DNA from: Acidimicrobiia bacterium
GTDB lineage: Bacteria > Actinomycetota > Acidimicrobiia > Acidimicrobiales > Poriferisodalaceae
Reading direction: 5' to 3'
Assembly: GCA_022822525.1 (NCBI GenBank)
Contig: JAJEBN010000099.1
Coordinates: 1-64,000, forward strand
DNA length: 64,000 nucleotides
The notes beneath the pieces were generated by a model. It was not told the DNA's origin and made no database searches. It saw only the letters and a program-made list of their open reading frames with translations. Each line of letters begins with the position of its first letter. The stretch's first letter is position 1. Position numbers and translations under genes: made by a program. Positions 1 through 11,351 of this stretch are shown here, piece by piece.

Positions 1-1
1 G

Positions 2-687
2 CTGACGGCGGTGATCATGGAGCGGGTCGCATACCGGCCGCTGCGGGGCTCGCCGCGGCTGATCCCGCTGATCACCTCCATCGGCGTGTCGTTCTTCCTG
101 CAGAACGCATCGGTGGTGCTGCTGGGGCCGGCCAGCAAGTCCTACCCCGACGTGCCCGACTGGGTGAAGGCCAAGCACACGTTCCTGCAGATCGAGGGCG
201 CCAAGATCCTGGTGATCGTCGTGGCGGCGCTCTCGATGGCGGCGCTGTGGTACTACGTCGACCGCACCAAGACCGGCAAGGCGATGCGGGCGGTGGCCGA
301 GGACGCCGAGATAGCGGCGCTCATGGGCATCGACGTGAACCGCACCATAGTGAAGGTGTTCGCGGTGGGCGGTGCGATGGCGGGGATGGCCGGGATCCTG
401 TGGGGAATCCTGTTCCGCAGCGTCATCCACACCACAGGCTTCCTGCCGGGCATCAAGGCGTTCAGCGCGGCCGTGGTGGGCGGCATCGGCCACCTGGGCG
501 GTGCAATGGCCGGCGGACTGTCGATCGGGGTGGCCGAGTCGGTCGGGCCGCTGCTGATCCTGGAGCCGCTGGGGGTGAGCGGCGTGTCGCAGCTGCGCGA
601 CGCCGTGGCGTTCTCGATGCTCATCATCGTGCTGCTGGTGAAGCCGGCCGGCCTGTTCGGCGAGCGACTTCCGGCGGAGGACCGGGC

Positions 688-691
<4 letters not shown>
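2..691 (+). CDS. livH: Branched-chain amino-acid ABC transporter permease LivH (5' end outside window)
   Basis: Inner-membrane permease of a high-affinity branched-chain amino-acid (or amide/urea-like) ABC importer. The frame is open to the first base of the window, so the first part of the protein is missing and 229 residues are visible. Seen: several hydrophobic segments and the family's cytoplasmic stretch with 'GKAMRAVAEDAEIAALMGID', which is the LivH coupling region, followed by 'AFSAAVVGGIGHLGGAMAGG'. The stop overlaps the livM start (ATGA), so the two are translationally coupled in a livHMGF operon. The periplasmic binding protein and the true start must lie upstream. A urea-type (UrtB) role cannot be excluded from sequence alone. 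Confidence 0.93.
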
Positions 692-3355
<2,664 letters not shown>

Positions 3356-3359
<4 letters not shown>

Positions 3360-4177
3360 GCAGCGCAGGCAGCGGCACGGCGAGCAGTGCCGAGCGCATC
3401 CCGCTGCTGGAAATGCGCAGGGTGAACGCGCACTACGGGGCAGTGCATGCACTGCGAGACGTCGACCTGGCGATCTACGAGGGCGAGCTGGTGTGCCTGC
3501 TGGGCGGCAACGCCAGCGGCAAGTCGACCACGCTGAAGACGCTGCTCGGCATGCTCAAGCCCACCTCCGGCGAGGTGGTGCTCGACGGCGAGGTCGTCAA
3601 TGATCGCCCGACCAGCTACCGGGTGGCCCGGGGCATCACGATGGTTCCCGAGAACCGGCGCCTGTTCAAGCGGCTCACCGTGCGCGAGAACCTCCAGCTC
3701 GGCGCCTACCTGCGCAAGGACGGCGACGCCATCGCAACCGACATGGAGCGTGTCTACGAGCTGTTCCCGCGCGTCAAGGAGCGGCTGGCTCAGAAGGCGG
3801 GCACGCTGTCGGGCGGCGAGCAGCAGATGGTGGCCATCGGCCGGGCGCTCATGTCCCAGCCGCGGGTGCTGCTGATGGACGAGCCGTCGATGGGGCTGGC
3901 GCCGGCGCTGGTGCAGCAGAACTTCGAGCTGATCTCCCAGATCCACGAGGCCGGCATGACGGTGTTCATGGTGGAGCAGAACGCCAACATGGCGCTCGGC
4001 ATCGCCGATCGGGGCTGGGTGCTGCAGACCGGCCGGGTCGTCCTCGACGACACCGCCGAGGCGCTGCTGGCCAACCCGGCACTGCGCACGTCCTACCTGG
4101 GCGGCGGCCATGACGGCAGCGACAACGAGGTAGGCGAGGGCCCCGCAGCGGAGTCCTCGTCGCAGCACGCCTGCTAG
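3356..4177 (+). CDS. livF: Branched-chain amino-acid ABC transporter ATP-binding protein LivF
   Basis: Second ATPase of the importer, 273 residues from the GTG at 3356, which overlaps the livG stop; the longer ORF in the track reads back into livG and is not needed. Walker A 'GGNASGKSTTLKTLLG' has a slightly unusual GGNASGKS loop; signature 'LSGGEQQMVAIGRALM', Walker B 'VLLMDEPSMGLAP' and switch 'VEQNANMAL' are typical of LivF. The last 25 residues are an acidic/polar tail beyond the usual end. Last gene of the overlapping four-gene block. Confidence 0.95.
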
Positions 4178-4187
4178 GACTGGCAGC

Positions 4188-5057
4188 GTGAGCGAGGTGT
4201 CGGACGGAGCACCGGACGCTGGCGTCACTGGGGTGCTGCACCCCGGCGATATGGGCGTCACCGTGGCCGCGGCGTGCTCCGGCACCGTGCTGTGGGCCAG
4301 CGAGGGACGCTCGGTCGAGACCTGTGCGCGGGCGGCCGACGCCAGTCTCACCGATGCGGGCGACCTGGCATCGCTGGTGGCCGAAGCACACATCGTGATC
4401 TCGGTCTGCCCGCCCCATGGCGCCGAAGCACTGGCCGCCACGGTGGCTGATGCCGGCTTTGCGGGCTGCTTCGTCGACGCCAACGCCGTCTCGCCGGCAA
4501 CGGCTCGGCGCATCGCGGCCCGCTTCGAGAACTTCGTCGACGGCAGCCTGATCGGCCCGCCGGCGCGGGAGCCGGGAACCACCCGGCTGTACCTCGCAGG
4601 CCCCGACGCTGCCCGTGTCGCAGCGAAGTTCGCCGGGTCACTGCTGGACGCCCGTGTGCTGGACGGCGGCGACATCGGCGCTGCCTCGGCGCTGAAGATG
4701 GCTTACGCGTCGTGGACCAAGGGCACCAACGCGCTGCTCGTAGCGGTCGCGGCGCTGGCCGCGGCCGAGGGCGTGTCGGACGAGCTGACCGCCGAGTGGG
4801 GCCTGTCCCAATCAGGACTGTCGCAACGGTTGACCTACACGGCCATCCGGTCGGCGCCCAAAGCGTGGCGCTGGGTGGGCGAGATGGACGAGATCGCCGA
4901 CACATTCGCATCGGCCGGGCTGCCCGATGGCTTCCATCGCGCCGCCAGCGAGGTATTCGCCCGTCTCGGCGAGTTCAAGAACTCCCGCAGCGCCTCCGTC
5001 GAGCAGATGCTCGAAGCGCTGCTGAATCCCGCCGCAGCGGCCGGAGACGCCGGCTGA
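4188..5057 (+). CDS. NAD(P)-binding dehydrogenase, 6-phosphogluconate-dehydrogenase-like with DUF1932 C-terminal domain
   Basis: 289 residues. N-terminal Rossmann-like half with 'GVLHPGDMGVTVAAA' (the family's GxxxPGxMG nucleotide-binding turn) and 'FVDANAVSPATARRIA', which is the conserved beta-hydroxyacid-dehydrogenase-type stretch; the C-terminal half with 'SALKMAYASWTKGTNALL' contains the Lys usually taken as catalytic (LKM). The substrate is unknown. Begins 10 nt after livF; a TAGGAC box overlapping the livF stop lies 7 nt before the GTG, so it may be read from the liv operon and from its own start. The C-terminal domain is the DUF1932 type by recall, not by search. Confidence 0.8.
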   Translation: MSEVSDGAPDAGVTGVLHPGDMGVTVAAACSGTVLWASEGRSVETCARAADASLTDAGDLASLVAEAHIVISVCPPHGAEALAATVADAGFAGCFVDANAVSPATARRIAARFENFVDGSLIGPPAREPGTTRLYLAGPDAARVAAKFAGSLLDARVLDGGDIGAASALKMAYASWTKGTNALLVAVAALAAAEGVSDELTAEWGLSQSGLSQRLTYTAIRSAPKAWRWVGEMDEIADTFASAGLPDGFHRAASEVFARLGEFKNSRSASVEQMLEALLNPAAAAGDAG

Positions 5058-5129
5058 CATCGAAGAGCCCAGCCGCCGCGTCATGCAGCGGCGTCCGGGA
5101 ACGCTGGCTGACGCCGAGCGGCGCGGTCG

Positions 5130-6026
5130 CTAGTTCTGCAGTGGCAGGACGGCGCTGGCGACGCCTTCGAGCTCCGCGAACCAGTCGTCGGGCTCGCCCA
5201 CCAGCACCGGCACGAACTTCGACGCGCCCACCTCGATGAACCGCTGGATCTGGTCGCGCAAGCCATCCCAGCCGGTCGGGATGATGTCGCCCGGGTCGGC
5301 ATCGGGCGCCCGCCGTTCGAGGATCGCCTTGTAGCCGGGGCTGATCTCGCCGTGGGTGTAGGGGATGAGCACGCCGAAGTGCTCGGGGTCGATCCAGCGC
5401 TCGTGCTCGTCGGCGGCCTCGTTCACGATCTTCCAGCCGGCCGCAGCGATGTCGGGCGTGCAGAACGACGGCAGCCACCCGTCGCCGAAGCGCCCGCAGC
5501 GGCGCAGTTCCACTTCGGCTGCTCCGCCCAGCCAGATGTCCATCGGCTTCTGGGCAGGCTTCGGCAGGAGCGACACCTCGTCGTAGTGATACCAATCGCC
5601 GTGATGGGTGACGGGCTCGTCCTCCCAGAAGCGCTTCAGCAACGGCAGGGCCTCGTTGAACATCTTCGCCCGCTGGCGGCGCTCGACGCCGAAGGCGGCT
5701 TGCTCGTGCACATCGGCCACGCCCAGCCCGAACGCCGGAAGCAGCCGGCCGTCGGAGAGGCGGTCGAGGCTGGCAAGTTCCTTGGCCAGCACGGCGAGGT
5801 TGCGGCCGGGCAGCACCAGCACCGACATGCCGAACTTCATGCGCTTGGTGCGACCGGCGGCGTAGGCCAGCCCCACGATCGGATCGGGGCATTCGCCGCC
5901 GAGCCGTTCGCTCAGCCACAGTGAGTCGAAGCCGTTGTCCTCCAGCGCATCCACGAACGGGTCGAAGGTGGCGTGGTCGTTGGTGAAGCTGCGCGTTCCC
6001 AGCCCGAAGCCGATCCGGATCTTCAT
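5130..6026 (-). CDS. LLM-class (luciferase-like) flavin/F420-dependent oxidoreductase
   Basis: 298-residue TIM-barrel oxidoreductase. Seen: the N-terminus 'MKIRIGFGLG', 'FDPFVDALEDNGFDSLWLSERL', 'GRNLAVLAKELASLDRLSDGR' and 'GVGDVHE'-like 'FGLGVADVHEQAAFGV', all typical of the luciferase-like superfamily. Known: actinobacterial members mostly use coenzyme F420, some FMN; the substrate cannot be told. The start at 6026 is chosen over the ORF-track start because family members begin here and because a TAGCGT box lies 7 nt upstream. Convergent with the DUF1932 gene. Confidence 0.85.
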   Translation of the reverse strand: MKIRIGFGLGTRSFTNDHATFDPFVDALEDNGFDSLWLSERLGGECPDPIVGLAYAAGRTKRMKFGMSVLVLPGRNLAVLAKELASLDRLSDGRLLPAFGLGVADVHEQAAFGVERRQRAKMFNEALPLLKRFWEDEPVTHHGDWYHYDEVSLLPKPAQKPMDIWLGGAAEVELRRCGRFGDGWLPSFCTPDIAAAGWKIVNEAADEHERWIDPEHFGVLIPYTHGEISPGYKAILERRAPDADPGDIIPTGWDGLRDQIQRFIEVGASKFVPVLVGEPDDWFAELEGVASAVLPLQN

Positions 6027-6033
6027 GAGGTCC

Positions 6034-6039
6034 ACGCTA
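6034..6039 (-). promoter_or_regulatory. -10 box TAGCGT for the LLM gene (leaderless type)
   Basis: TAGCGT on the minus strand ends 7 nt before the ATG at 6026. This spacing places the transcript start at or next to the start codon. Confidence 0.55.
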
Positions 6040-6207
6040 GGGCACCGCAGCCACCTCGACCCGGGCGCCGCTGGGCCGGCCGGCGCGACGCACGCCGCTG
6101 CGCGGTCGTCGCTGCTGCGTGACTGCCGCTTCGGCATGAACGGCGGTGCTGCGCGCCGTACGCTCGTGCGCTGATGGGCGAACGCCGGCCGCGATGAAGG
6201 ATTGTCA

Positions 6208-7002
6208 ATGAGTGATACCGCAGCGAACGGGCAGATCGACTTGACCTCGCCATTCCGGCTCGACGGGCAGGTGTGCCTGGTGACCGGCGCCTCGAGCGGC
6301 TTCGGCGTTCGCTTCGCCCGGGTGTTCGCAGCCGCCGGCGCCAAGGTGGCCGTGGCCGCCCGGCGGGCCGACCGGCTGGAAGCGCTGGCCGCCGAGCTGC
6401 CCGACGCACTCGCCGTGCCGTGCGATGTGGGCGACGACGCCGCCTGCCGAGACCTGGTGGCCCAGGTGGTGGACCGCTACGGCAAGGTCGACGTGCTGGT
6501 CAACAACGCCGGGGTGAGCGACGCCATCAACCCCGGCGAGCAGGCCGACGTGGACAGCTTCCGGCATGTCGTCGACATCAACCTGAACGCGTGCTTCCTG
6601 CTGGCGGGGCTCGTCGCCGCGGACATACTCGGCCGTGAGGCCACCGGCAGCATCATCAACGTGGCATCGGTTCACGGGCACGTGGCTTCGGCGCCCAACC
6701 TGCAGCCGGCGTATGCGGCGTCCAAGGCAGGTCTGGTGAACCTGACTCGCGACCTGGCCGTGCAGTGGGCCACCCGGGGCGTGCGGGTCAACGCACTGTG
6801 CCCCGGCTACTTCGAGACTGAGCTGACGGCCCCGATGTTCGACGACGACCGCTCGATGGCATGGATCAGCCGGAACGCCCCGATGCGGCGCCCCGGGCAC
6901 GAGCACGAGCTGGACGGGGCGCTGCTGTTCTTGGCCAGCGATGCCAGCAGCTATGTGACCGGCAGCTCGTTGATGGTGGACGGGGGCTGGACCGCCCGAT
7001 GA
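6208..7002 (+). CDS. Short-chain dehydrogenase/reductase (SDR)
   Basis: 264-residue classical SDR. Cofactor loop 'TGASSGFGVRFAR' near residue 26, 'NNAG' near residue 100, catalytic Ser in 'IINVASVHGH', and the Tyr-x3-Lys pair in 'YAASKAGLVNLTRDLA' are all present. The C-terminus 'FLASDASSYVTGSSLMVDGGW' is the usual end of gluconate/3-oxoacyl-type SDRs. Basic residues follow the first strand ('AARRADR'), which suggests NADP(H). Start ATG 6208 is preferred over TTG 6202; a GAAGGA ribosome site lies 8 nt upstream. Substrate unknown. Confidence 0.9.
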   Translation: MSDTAANGQIDLTSPFRLDGQVCLVTGASSGFGVRFARVFAAAGAKVAVAARRADRLEALAAELPDALAVPCDVGDDAACRDLVAQVVDRYGKVDVLVNNAGVSDAINPGEQADVDSFRHVVDINLNACFLLAGLVAADILGREATGSIINVASVHGHVASAPNLQPAYAASKAGLVNLTRDLAVQWATRGVRVNALCPGYFETELTAPMFDDDRSMAWISRNAPMRRPGHEHELDGALLFLASDASSYVTGSSLMVDGGWTAR

Positions 7003-7042
7003 GCGAGGCCCGCCCGGTCGATGCGTCCCGCGGAGGCGCTCG

Positions 7043-7630
7043 GTGAGCGGGAGGGATGCGTCGAGGCTGAGAGTGGGCGCAGCCGCGCTGGCGGCAGCGT
7101 TCGGCGGCGGGGTCTGGTGGGCGTCGGGCCGTCGGCGGCGTGCTTGGCGTACCGATGCTCTGACGGGCGTCTCGACTCGTGACGGGGCGCTGGCCCACTT
7201 GCGCGCTGAGCTGATGCGCTCAGCGAGGTCTGGCCGGGTGGTCGGTGTGGCGTTCTGCGATGTCGACGCCTTCAAGCAGGTGAACGACCACCATGGCCAC
7301 CTCGCAGGCGATCTGGTGCTGGTCACCGTGGCGCAATGCCTGCAAGGCGCCGTGCGGCCGTCCGATGTGGTGGCTCGAGTCGGCGGGGACGAATTCGTCG
7401 TGGTGTGCGGCGGATTGCGCAGCGCCGACGACATGGAGATCATCGTCATGCGCCTGCACGCCGCGCTCGGCGGGTCGACGCTCGCGAGCGGCACCGCCGA
7501 TCCCCTCGCCGAGATGGGCGTCACGGTCAGTGTCGGAAGCGCCACCGGTCGTGGCGGCGAGGTATCTCCCGGCGCCCTGCTGCACGCAGCGGACCAGTCG
7601 ATGTACCGCCAGAAAGGCCAGCTGCCCTGA
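7043..7630 (+). CDS. Diguanylate cyclase (single GGDEF domain, membrane-anchored)
   Basis: 195 residues. One N-terminal hydrophobic segment ('AALAAAFGGGVWWASG') followed by basic residues, so the domain should face the cytosol. The GGDEF domain carries 'DALTGVSTRDGAL', 'FCDVDAFKQVNDHHGHLAGD' and an intact 'GGDEF' active site, so it should make cyclic di-GMP from two GTP. 'RPSD' lies exactly five residues before GGDEF, matching the inhibitory RxxD I-site. No sensor domain is visible. Start GTG with CGGAGG six bases upstream. Follows the SDR gene by 40 nt. Confidence 0.9.
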   Translation: MSGRDASRLRVGAAALAAAFGGGVWWASGRRRRAWRTDALTGVSTRDGALAHLRAELMRSARSGRVVGVAFCDVDAFKQVNDHHGHLAGDLVLVTVAQCLQGAVRPSDVVARVGGDEFVVVCGGLRSADDMEIIVMRLHAALGGSTLASGTADPLAEMGVTVSVGSATGRGGEVSPGALLHAADQSMYRQKGQLP

Positions 7631-7679
7631 CGAACCGTGGATGAGCCGGTTGGAAGGCGAGCCGGCAGGTCTCCGCGCG

Positions 7680-8171
7680 TCAGCCCAGCGCAGGCGTGCC
7701 TTCGAAGTTGCCGGGGTCGTTCTCTGCCGGCAGCACGGGGCGCATCCGCCAGTCCATGACCTCTTCCACGCCGGTGATCACGTCGTACCACTCGTCGGCA
7801 CGCCAGCCCTGCGCTGAGCCGATCACGCTCGCATCCTGAGCGAGGTGCACGAGGGCGGGAAGCGTCTCGAGGTCCAGGGCACGGACGAATTCCCGATCGG
7901 GGTCCAGCAGCACCAGGTGCTCGTCAGCGAATCGGCCGAGAAAGCTGCGAGCGCCGTCGGCATCGCTGCACACCACGAACGCACAGCGGATGTCGGCTTC
8001 CTCGTAGTGAAACAGCACGCGTGACGCCGTGGGCAGGATCCATCCGCTCTGGCGCGTGTATGGATCGATAATCACGACGAGCAGGTTGAAGACCACGAGC
8101 CATTCGGCCAGCGTGTGGCCGTGGCCGCTGACGGTTTCGAGCTTGATGTCGGTGGCAGGCACAGCAAGCAC
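7680..8171 (-). CDS. Thioredoxin-fold protein without redox cysteines, unknown function
   Basis: 163 residues from the GTG at 8171. The pattern 'NLLVVIIDPYTRQSGWILPTA' / 'CAFVVCSDADGARSFLGRF' / 'LVLLDPDREFVRALDLETLP' / 'ALVHLAQDASVIGSAQGW' follows the thioredoxin/redoxin strand order, with the cis-Pro position at 'LPALVH'. No CxxC is present where the active site would be ('DPYTRQSG'), so it is unlikely to be a disulfide oxidoreductase; the only Cys sits in a core strand. The ORF-track start at 8207 is 12 codons earlier; I prefer 8171 because of the TAGTTT box 7 nt before it. Lies 58 nt downstream of the eIF2B-like gene. Confidence 0.65.
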   Translation of the reverse strand: MLAVPATDIKLETVSGHGHTLAEWLVVFNLLVVIIDPYTRQSGWILPTASRVLFHYEEADIRCAFVVCSDADGARSFLGRFADEHLVLLDPDREFVRALDLETLPALVHLAQDASVIGSAQGWRADEWYDVITGVEEVMDWRMRPVLPAENDPGNFEGTPALG

Positions 8172-8178
8172 GGCAGGC

Positions 8179-8184
8179 AAACTA
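8179..8184 (-). promoter_or_regulatory. -10 box TAGTTT for the thioredoxin-fold gene
   Basis: TAGTTT on the minus strand, 7 nt before the GTG at 8171, in the recurrent leaderless arrangement. It lies inside the longer ORF, which argues for the shorter start. Confidence 0.4.
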
Positions 8185-8229
8185 GCGCTCCCAAGGCGCG
8201 CGGCCACGGTTCACCCCGATCTTGGGACT

Positions 8230-9021
8230 TCAGATCGGCGGGCGCAGCAGCTCGGCGGCAAGGGGGCAGTCGGCGCGCTGCCAGCCTGCGGCCGGTTCGA
8301 TGCCATCCGGCCCGACGACGTGGCTGAACAGGCCGATCGGCACGATCTCCTCGTCGCATTCCCACGGGTCGTCGCCCACCGTGCTCGCAGCAGCATCGAA
8401 GAGCTGCGGTGGCAGCGCCCGCCCCTGCCCGACGACGCACCAGACCTCCACGCCCGACACGTACCCGACCGCGGCAGCGGCGTGGGAACCGCCCGCCGCA
8501 ATGACGGCCTCGGGCCCGGCCGCGGCGGCTTCGATCAGGATCACTCCCGCCGTCGAACACGCAGCACCGAGTCCGGCCAGCGGCACGTCGGTCACCTCGC
8601 AGCCCTCACCGGCGAGCCGTCGGGCCAGGCCGGCACCCTCGCCATAGGCATCGATGATGCGCACGTCGATGTCAGCCCGGCGCTCAAGACCATCGGCTGC
8701 GAGATCGGGCCAACCCACCAGGCACACCGCTGCGCCGTCGGGCAGTGCCTCTGCGGCGTGATCCGCGGTGGCGTCAGCGCGCATCTCGGATGCGAACTCC
8801 TGCGCCGCCCGGTACGGCTGTGCTGACGTGCACACCCGGGCCGCCATTGACCACAGCGCGCCGGCGATCGGGTACTTGTCGAGGATCCGGCGGCACACCG
8901 TGACCAGCTCCAGCGGGTCCGACGCGAGCGCACCCAATGCTGACGCGGCCTCGCGCACCAGCACGTCCTGCGACAGGTCGCCCGCACGCGCCACATAGCG
9001 CAGGTGCTCCATCGGATGCAC
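8230..9021 (-). CDS. Divergent eIF2B-alpha / ribose-1,5-bisphosphate-isomerase-like protein
   Basis: 263 residues. The second half has the Rossmann-like order of the eIF2B/MtnA/R15P-isomerase family: a sugar-phosphate-isomerase-like stretch 'VRIIDAYGEGAGLARRLAGEG', then 'GVILIEAAAAGPEAVIAAGGSHAAAAVG' in the place of the family's 'GADAVLPDGSVINKVGT', and 'VEVWCVVGQGRALP'. The conserved acidic and Asn-Lys residues of the active enzymes are not recognisable, so catalysis is doubtful. The helical N-terminal half is typical of the family. Start GTG 9021 is supported by a TAGCTT box 6 nt upstream. Assignment rests on my reading; function unknown. Confidence 0.6.
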   Translation of the reverse strand: MHPMEHLRYVARAGDLSQDVLVREAASALGALASDPLELVTVCRRILDKYPIAGALWSMAARVCTSAQPYRAAQEFASEMRADATADHAAEALPDGAAVCLVGWPDLAADGLERRADIDVRIIDAYGEGAGLARRLAGEGCEVTDVPLAGLGAACSTAGVILIEAAAAGPEAVIAAGGSHAAAAVGYVSGVEVWCVVGQGRALPPQLFDAAASTVGDDPWECDEEIVPIGLFSHVVGPDGIEPAAGWQRADCPLAAELLRPPI

Positions 9022-9027
9022 GCGCCG

Positions 9028-9033
9028 AAGCTA
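9028..9033 (-). promoter_or_regulatory. -10 box TAGCTT for the eIF2B-like gene
   Basis: TAGCTT on the minus strand, 6 nt before the GTG start at 9021. Confidence 0.5.
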
Positions 9034-9089
9034 TCCCGTGCAGGCGAGCTGATTGGTTGCAGGCCCGGAGGGCCGCAGTGCGGCGCCGC

Positions 9090-10688
9090 TCAGGCGCTCT
9101 GGGTCTGCAGCCGGCGCGCGATCACCTTGAGGCACAGCGTCTCATCAGCGCCTTCGAAGATCGACAGCACCCGGGCGTCCACAAACAGCCGGCTCACCGT
9201 GTATTCCTCGGCGAACCCGAACCCGCCGTGGAGCTGCTGGGACTCGCGGGTCACCCACTCGGCGGCCTTGCAGACATACGCCTTGATCATCGATGCCTCG
9301 AGCGCTCCGCCGCCGCGCGCCATCATGCGGGCGACTTCGTAGCTGTACTGGCGGGCCGCAGCGATGATCGCCGCCATGCGGCCCAGCTTGGCCTGCGTCA
9401 GCTGGTAGTCGGCGATCGGCTGGCCGAACACCTTGCGCTCGTCGGCATAGGTGCGGGCCTCGTCGTAGGCCGCCTGCATCACGCCAACGGCACGAGCCGC
9501 CGTCTGCAGCCGCCCGTTCTCGAAGCCGGCCATCTGCAGGTAGAAGCCCTGCCCAATCCCGTCGTCGCCGCCGATGAGGTTCTCTGCGGGCACGAACCAG
9601 TCGTCGAAGGCGATCTCGAAGCTGTGCATGCCCCGGTAGCCGAGCGTGGCGATGGCCCGGCCCTCGATGGTGCCGCCTCGCTCGTCGGTGAACTGGAAAT
9701 CGTGGCCTTGGGCCTGGGGCTTGGGCACGATGAACAGGCTGAGGCCCCGGTGGGCCTTGCGCCGGTCGGGATCGGTGCGGGCCAGCAGCATCAGCACGTC
9801 GGCCCGGCCGGCGAACGTGCACCACGTCTTGGTGCCCGAGATCAGCCAACCGCCTTCGGTGGGCGACGCCGACACCACCAGGTTGGCCACGTCGCTGCCG
9901 TAGTCGGGCTCGGTGACGGCGACCGCGACCATGGTCTCGCCGGTGGCGATCTGGGGGAACCAGTGCTTCTTCTGCTCCTCGGTGCCGCCCCGCTCCAGTG
10001 CCCGGGTGAGGATCTCGGGCCGGGTGATGAGCGAACCGCCCGCACCCAGCGAGGCGCGCGACAGCTCCTCGGTGGCGATGACCATGCCCAGGTAGTCGCT
10101 CTCAGAACCGGAGGCGAACCCGCCGTACTCCTCGGGCACCGACAGGCCGAAGCAGCCCAGCTCGGCCAGCCCGCCGATGATGTCCTCGGGAATGTCGGTG
10201 TCGCCCCGGTGGATGTGCTCGGCGGCGGGGGCGATCTTGTCCTCGCCGAAGCGGCGGAAGGTCTCTGCCACCAGCTCGAAGTCGTCGTCGAGGTGGCTGG
10301 GTGCGTCGAGCCCGGCCAGCGTGGCGACATAGGCGGGGTTGCGGTAGGCGGCCACGAAGTCTCGGGCGCCGTCGAAGGCGCCGGGCTCGAGACCCCACTG
10401 GGCTTCGCGGGCGAACAGCCGGGCGTGGAACTCGCCGAGGGCGTCGGCGATGAAGCCGCAGGCGAGGCGGGCCTCGGCGTCGCCCAGCGCACCCCACGCG
10501 ACCAGCGAATCGCAGATGCGCAGCGCCGATGCGGTATGGGCCAGGTCGTACAGGAAGCACTGGTGGTCGTCGCCCATGCCGACCGCATGGCTGCATGCAC
10601 GGCTCACAGCGGCGTTGCCCACCGCGAGCGCGTCGGCCGCGGCCGACATGTCCGGATCGGTCACAGCAAGGCCAGCGTCGGCAGTCAT
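9090..10688 (-). CDS. Acyl-CoA dehydrogenase family, (2S)-methylsuccinyl-CoA-dehydrogenase-like
   Basis: 532 residues from the ATG at 10688. Residues about 150-532 are a full acyl-CoA dehydrogenase: 'LGCFGLSVPEEYGGF', FAD-contact 'MVAVAVTEPDYGSDVAN', 'ISGTKTWCTFAGRADVLML', 'RKVFGQPIADYQLTQAKLG' and 'QLHGGFGFAEEYTVSRLFVDARVLSIFEG'-type end. The extra helical N-terminal domain of about 150 residues ('CFLYDLAHTASALRICDSL') is what distinguishes methylsuccinyl-CoA dehydrogenase of the ethylmalonyl-CoA pathway from ordinary enzymes of about 380 residues. It is divergent from a MaoC hydratase, the next step in that pathway. The specific substrate is inference. Confidence 0.8.
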   Translation of the reverse strand: MTADAGLAVTDPDMSAAADALAVGNAAVSRACSHAVGMGDDHQCFLYDLAHTASALRICDSLVAWGALGDAEARLACGFIADALGEFHARLFAREAQWGLEPGAFDGARDFVAAYRNPAYVATLAGLDAPSHLDDDFELVAETFRRFGEDKIAPAAEHIHRGDTDIPEDIIGGLAELGCFGLSVPEEYGGFASGSESDYLGMVIATEELSRASLGAGGSLITRPEILTRALERGGTEEQKKHWFPQIATGETMVAVAVTEPDYGSDVANLVVSASPTEGGWLISGTKTWCTFAGRADVLMLLARTDPDRRKAHRGLSLFIVPKPQAQGHDFQFTDERGGTIEGRAIATLGYRGMHSFEIAFDDWFVPAENLIGGDDGIGQGFYLQMAGFENGRLQTAARAVGVMQAAYDEARTYADERKVFGQPIADYQLTQAKLGRMAAIIAAARQYSYEVARMMARGGGALEASMIKAYVCKAAEWVTRESQQLHGGFGFAEEYTVSRLFVDARVLSIFEGADETLCLKVIARRLQTQSA

Positions 10689-10794
10689 CTCGTCCCCGTC
10701 GTCGTCACAGCCGCACAGGCTAAGTAGGTGCGCCGTACGATGACTCGGTCCACGCACCAGCGACACTGCTGTTGACCACCGCACGGAGGTTCCT

Positions 10795-11316
10795 GTGACC
10801 GTCCATGACCGCCCGTTCGGGCGCTACTTCGAGGACTTCGAGATCGGCGACGTGTACCGGCACTGGCCCGGCAAGACCATCACCGAGGCCGACGATCACC
10901 TGTTCTGCATGATCACGATGAACCACCACCCGCTGCACACCAATGAGTGGTTCGCCCAGCACGAGACCGTGCATGGCAAGAACGTGGTGGTGGGCAACCT
11001 CGTGTATTCGCTGGTGCTGGGCATGAGCGTGCCTGACGTGAGCGGCGCCGCCATTGCGAACCTCGAAGTCGAGACGCTGACGCACTCGCGCCCGACCTTC
11101 CACGGCGACACGATCTACGCAGTCACCAAGGTGCTCGACAAGCGCGAGTCCGGCTCGCGGCCCGACCGGGGTGTGGTGACGGTGGAGACCCGGGCGTTCA
11201 ACCAGCGCTCCGAAGAGGTGTGCTACTTCCGCCGCAAGGTCATGATCTGGAAGCGGGAGGCTGCGCCCGAGCGGCGCTTCCCTTACAGCGACGAGGCAGC
11301 GGTCGGCGAGGGCTGA
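10795..11316 (+). CDS. MaoC-type hot-dog enoyl-CoA hydratase (mesaconyl-CoA-hydratase-like)
   Basis: 173 residues, one hot-dog domain. The conserved motif 'TITEADDHLFCMITMNHHPLHTNEWF' holds the catalytic Asp and His of MaoC hydratases (D-x4-H region), and 'NLVYSLVLGMSVPDVSG' plus 'HSRPTFHGDTIYAVTKVL' follow the family order. Starts at GTG with GGAGG just upstream, so it has an ordinary leader. Divergent from the methylsuccinyl-CoA-dehydrogenase-like gene, which supports a role in hydrating mesaconyl-CoA or a similar enoyl-CoA. The proteobacterial enzyme is a fused double hot dog of about 340 residues, so this would act as a dimer. A leucine-catabolism role, as for the Rv2499c type, is the alternative. 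Confidence 0.82.
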   Translation: MTVHDRPFGRYFEDFEIGDVYRHWPGKTITEADDHLFCMITMNHHPLHTNEWFAQHETVHGKNVVVGNLVYSLVLGMSVPDVSGAAIANLEVETLTHSRPTFHGDTIYAVTKVLDKRESGSRPDRGVVTVETRAFNQRSEEVCYFRRKVMIWKREAAPERRFPYSDEAAVGEG

Positions 11317-11351
11317 TCGCTTGCGCTGGCGGCTGCGCCCGGCGTTCGCGG

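Noticed and set aside
8937-10727. 596-residue plus-strand ORF over the acyl-CoA dehydrogenase
   Set aside because: Shadow of the real minus-strand gene; no recognisable motif.
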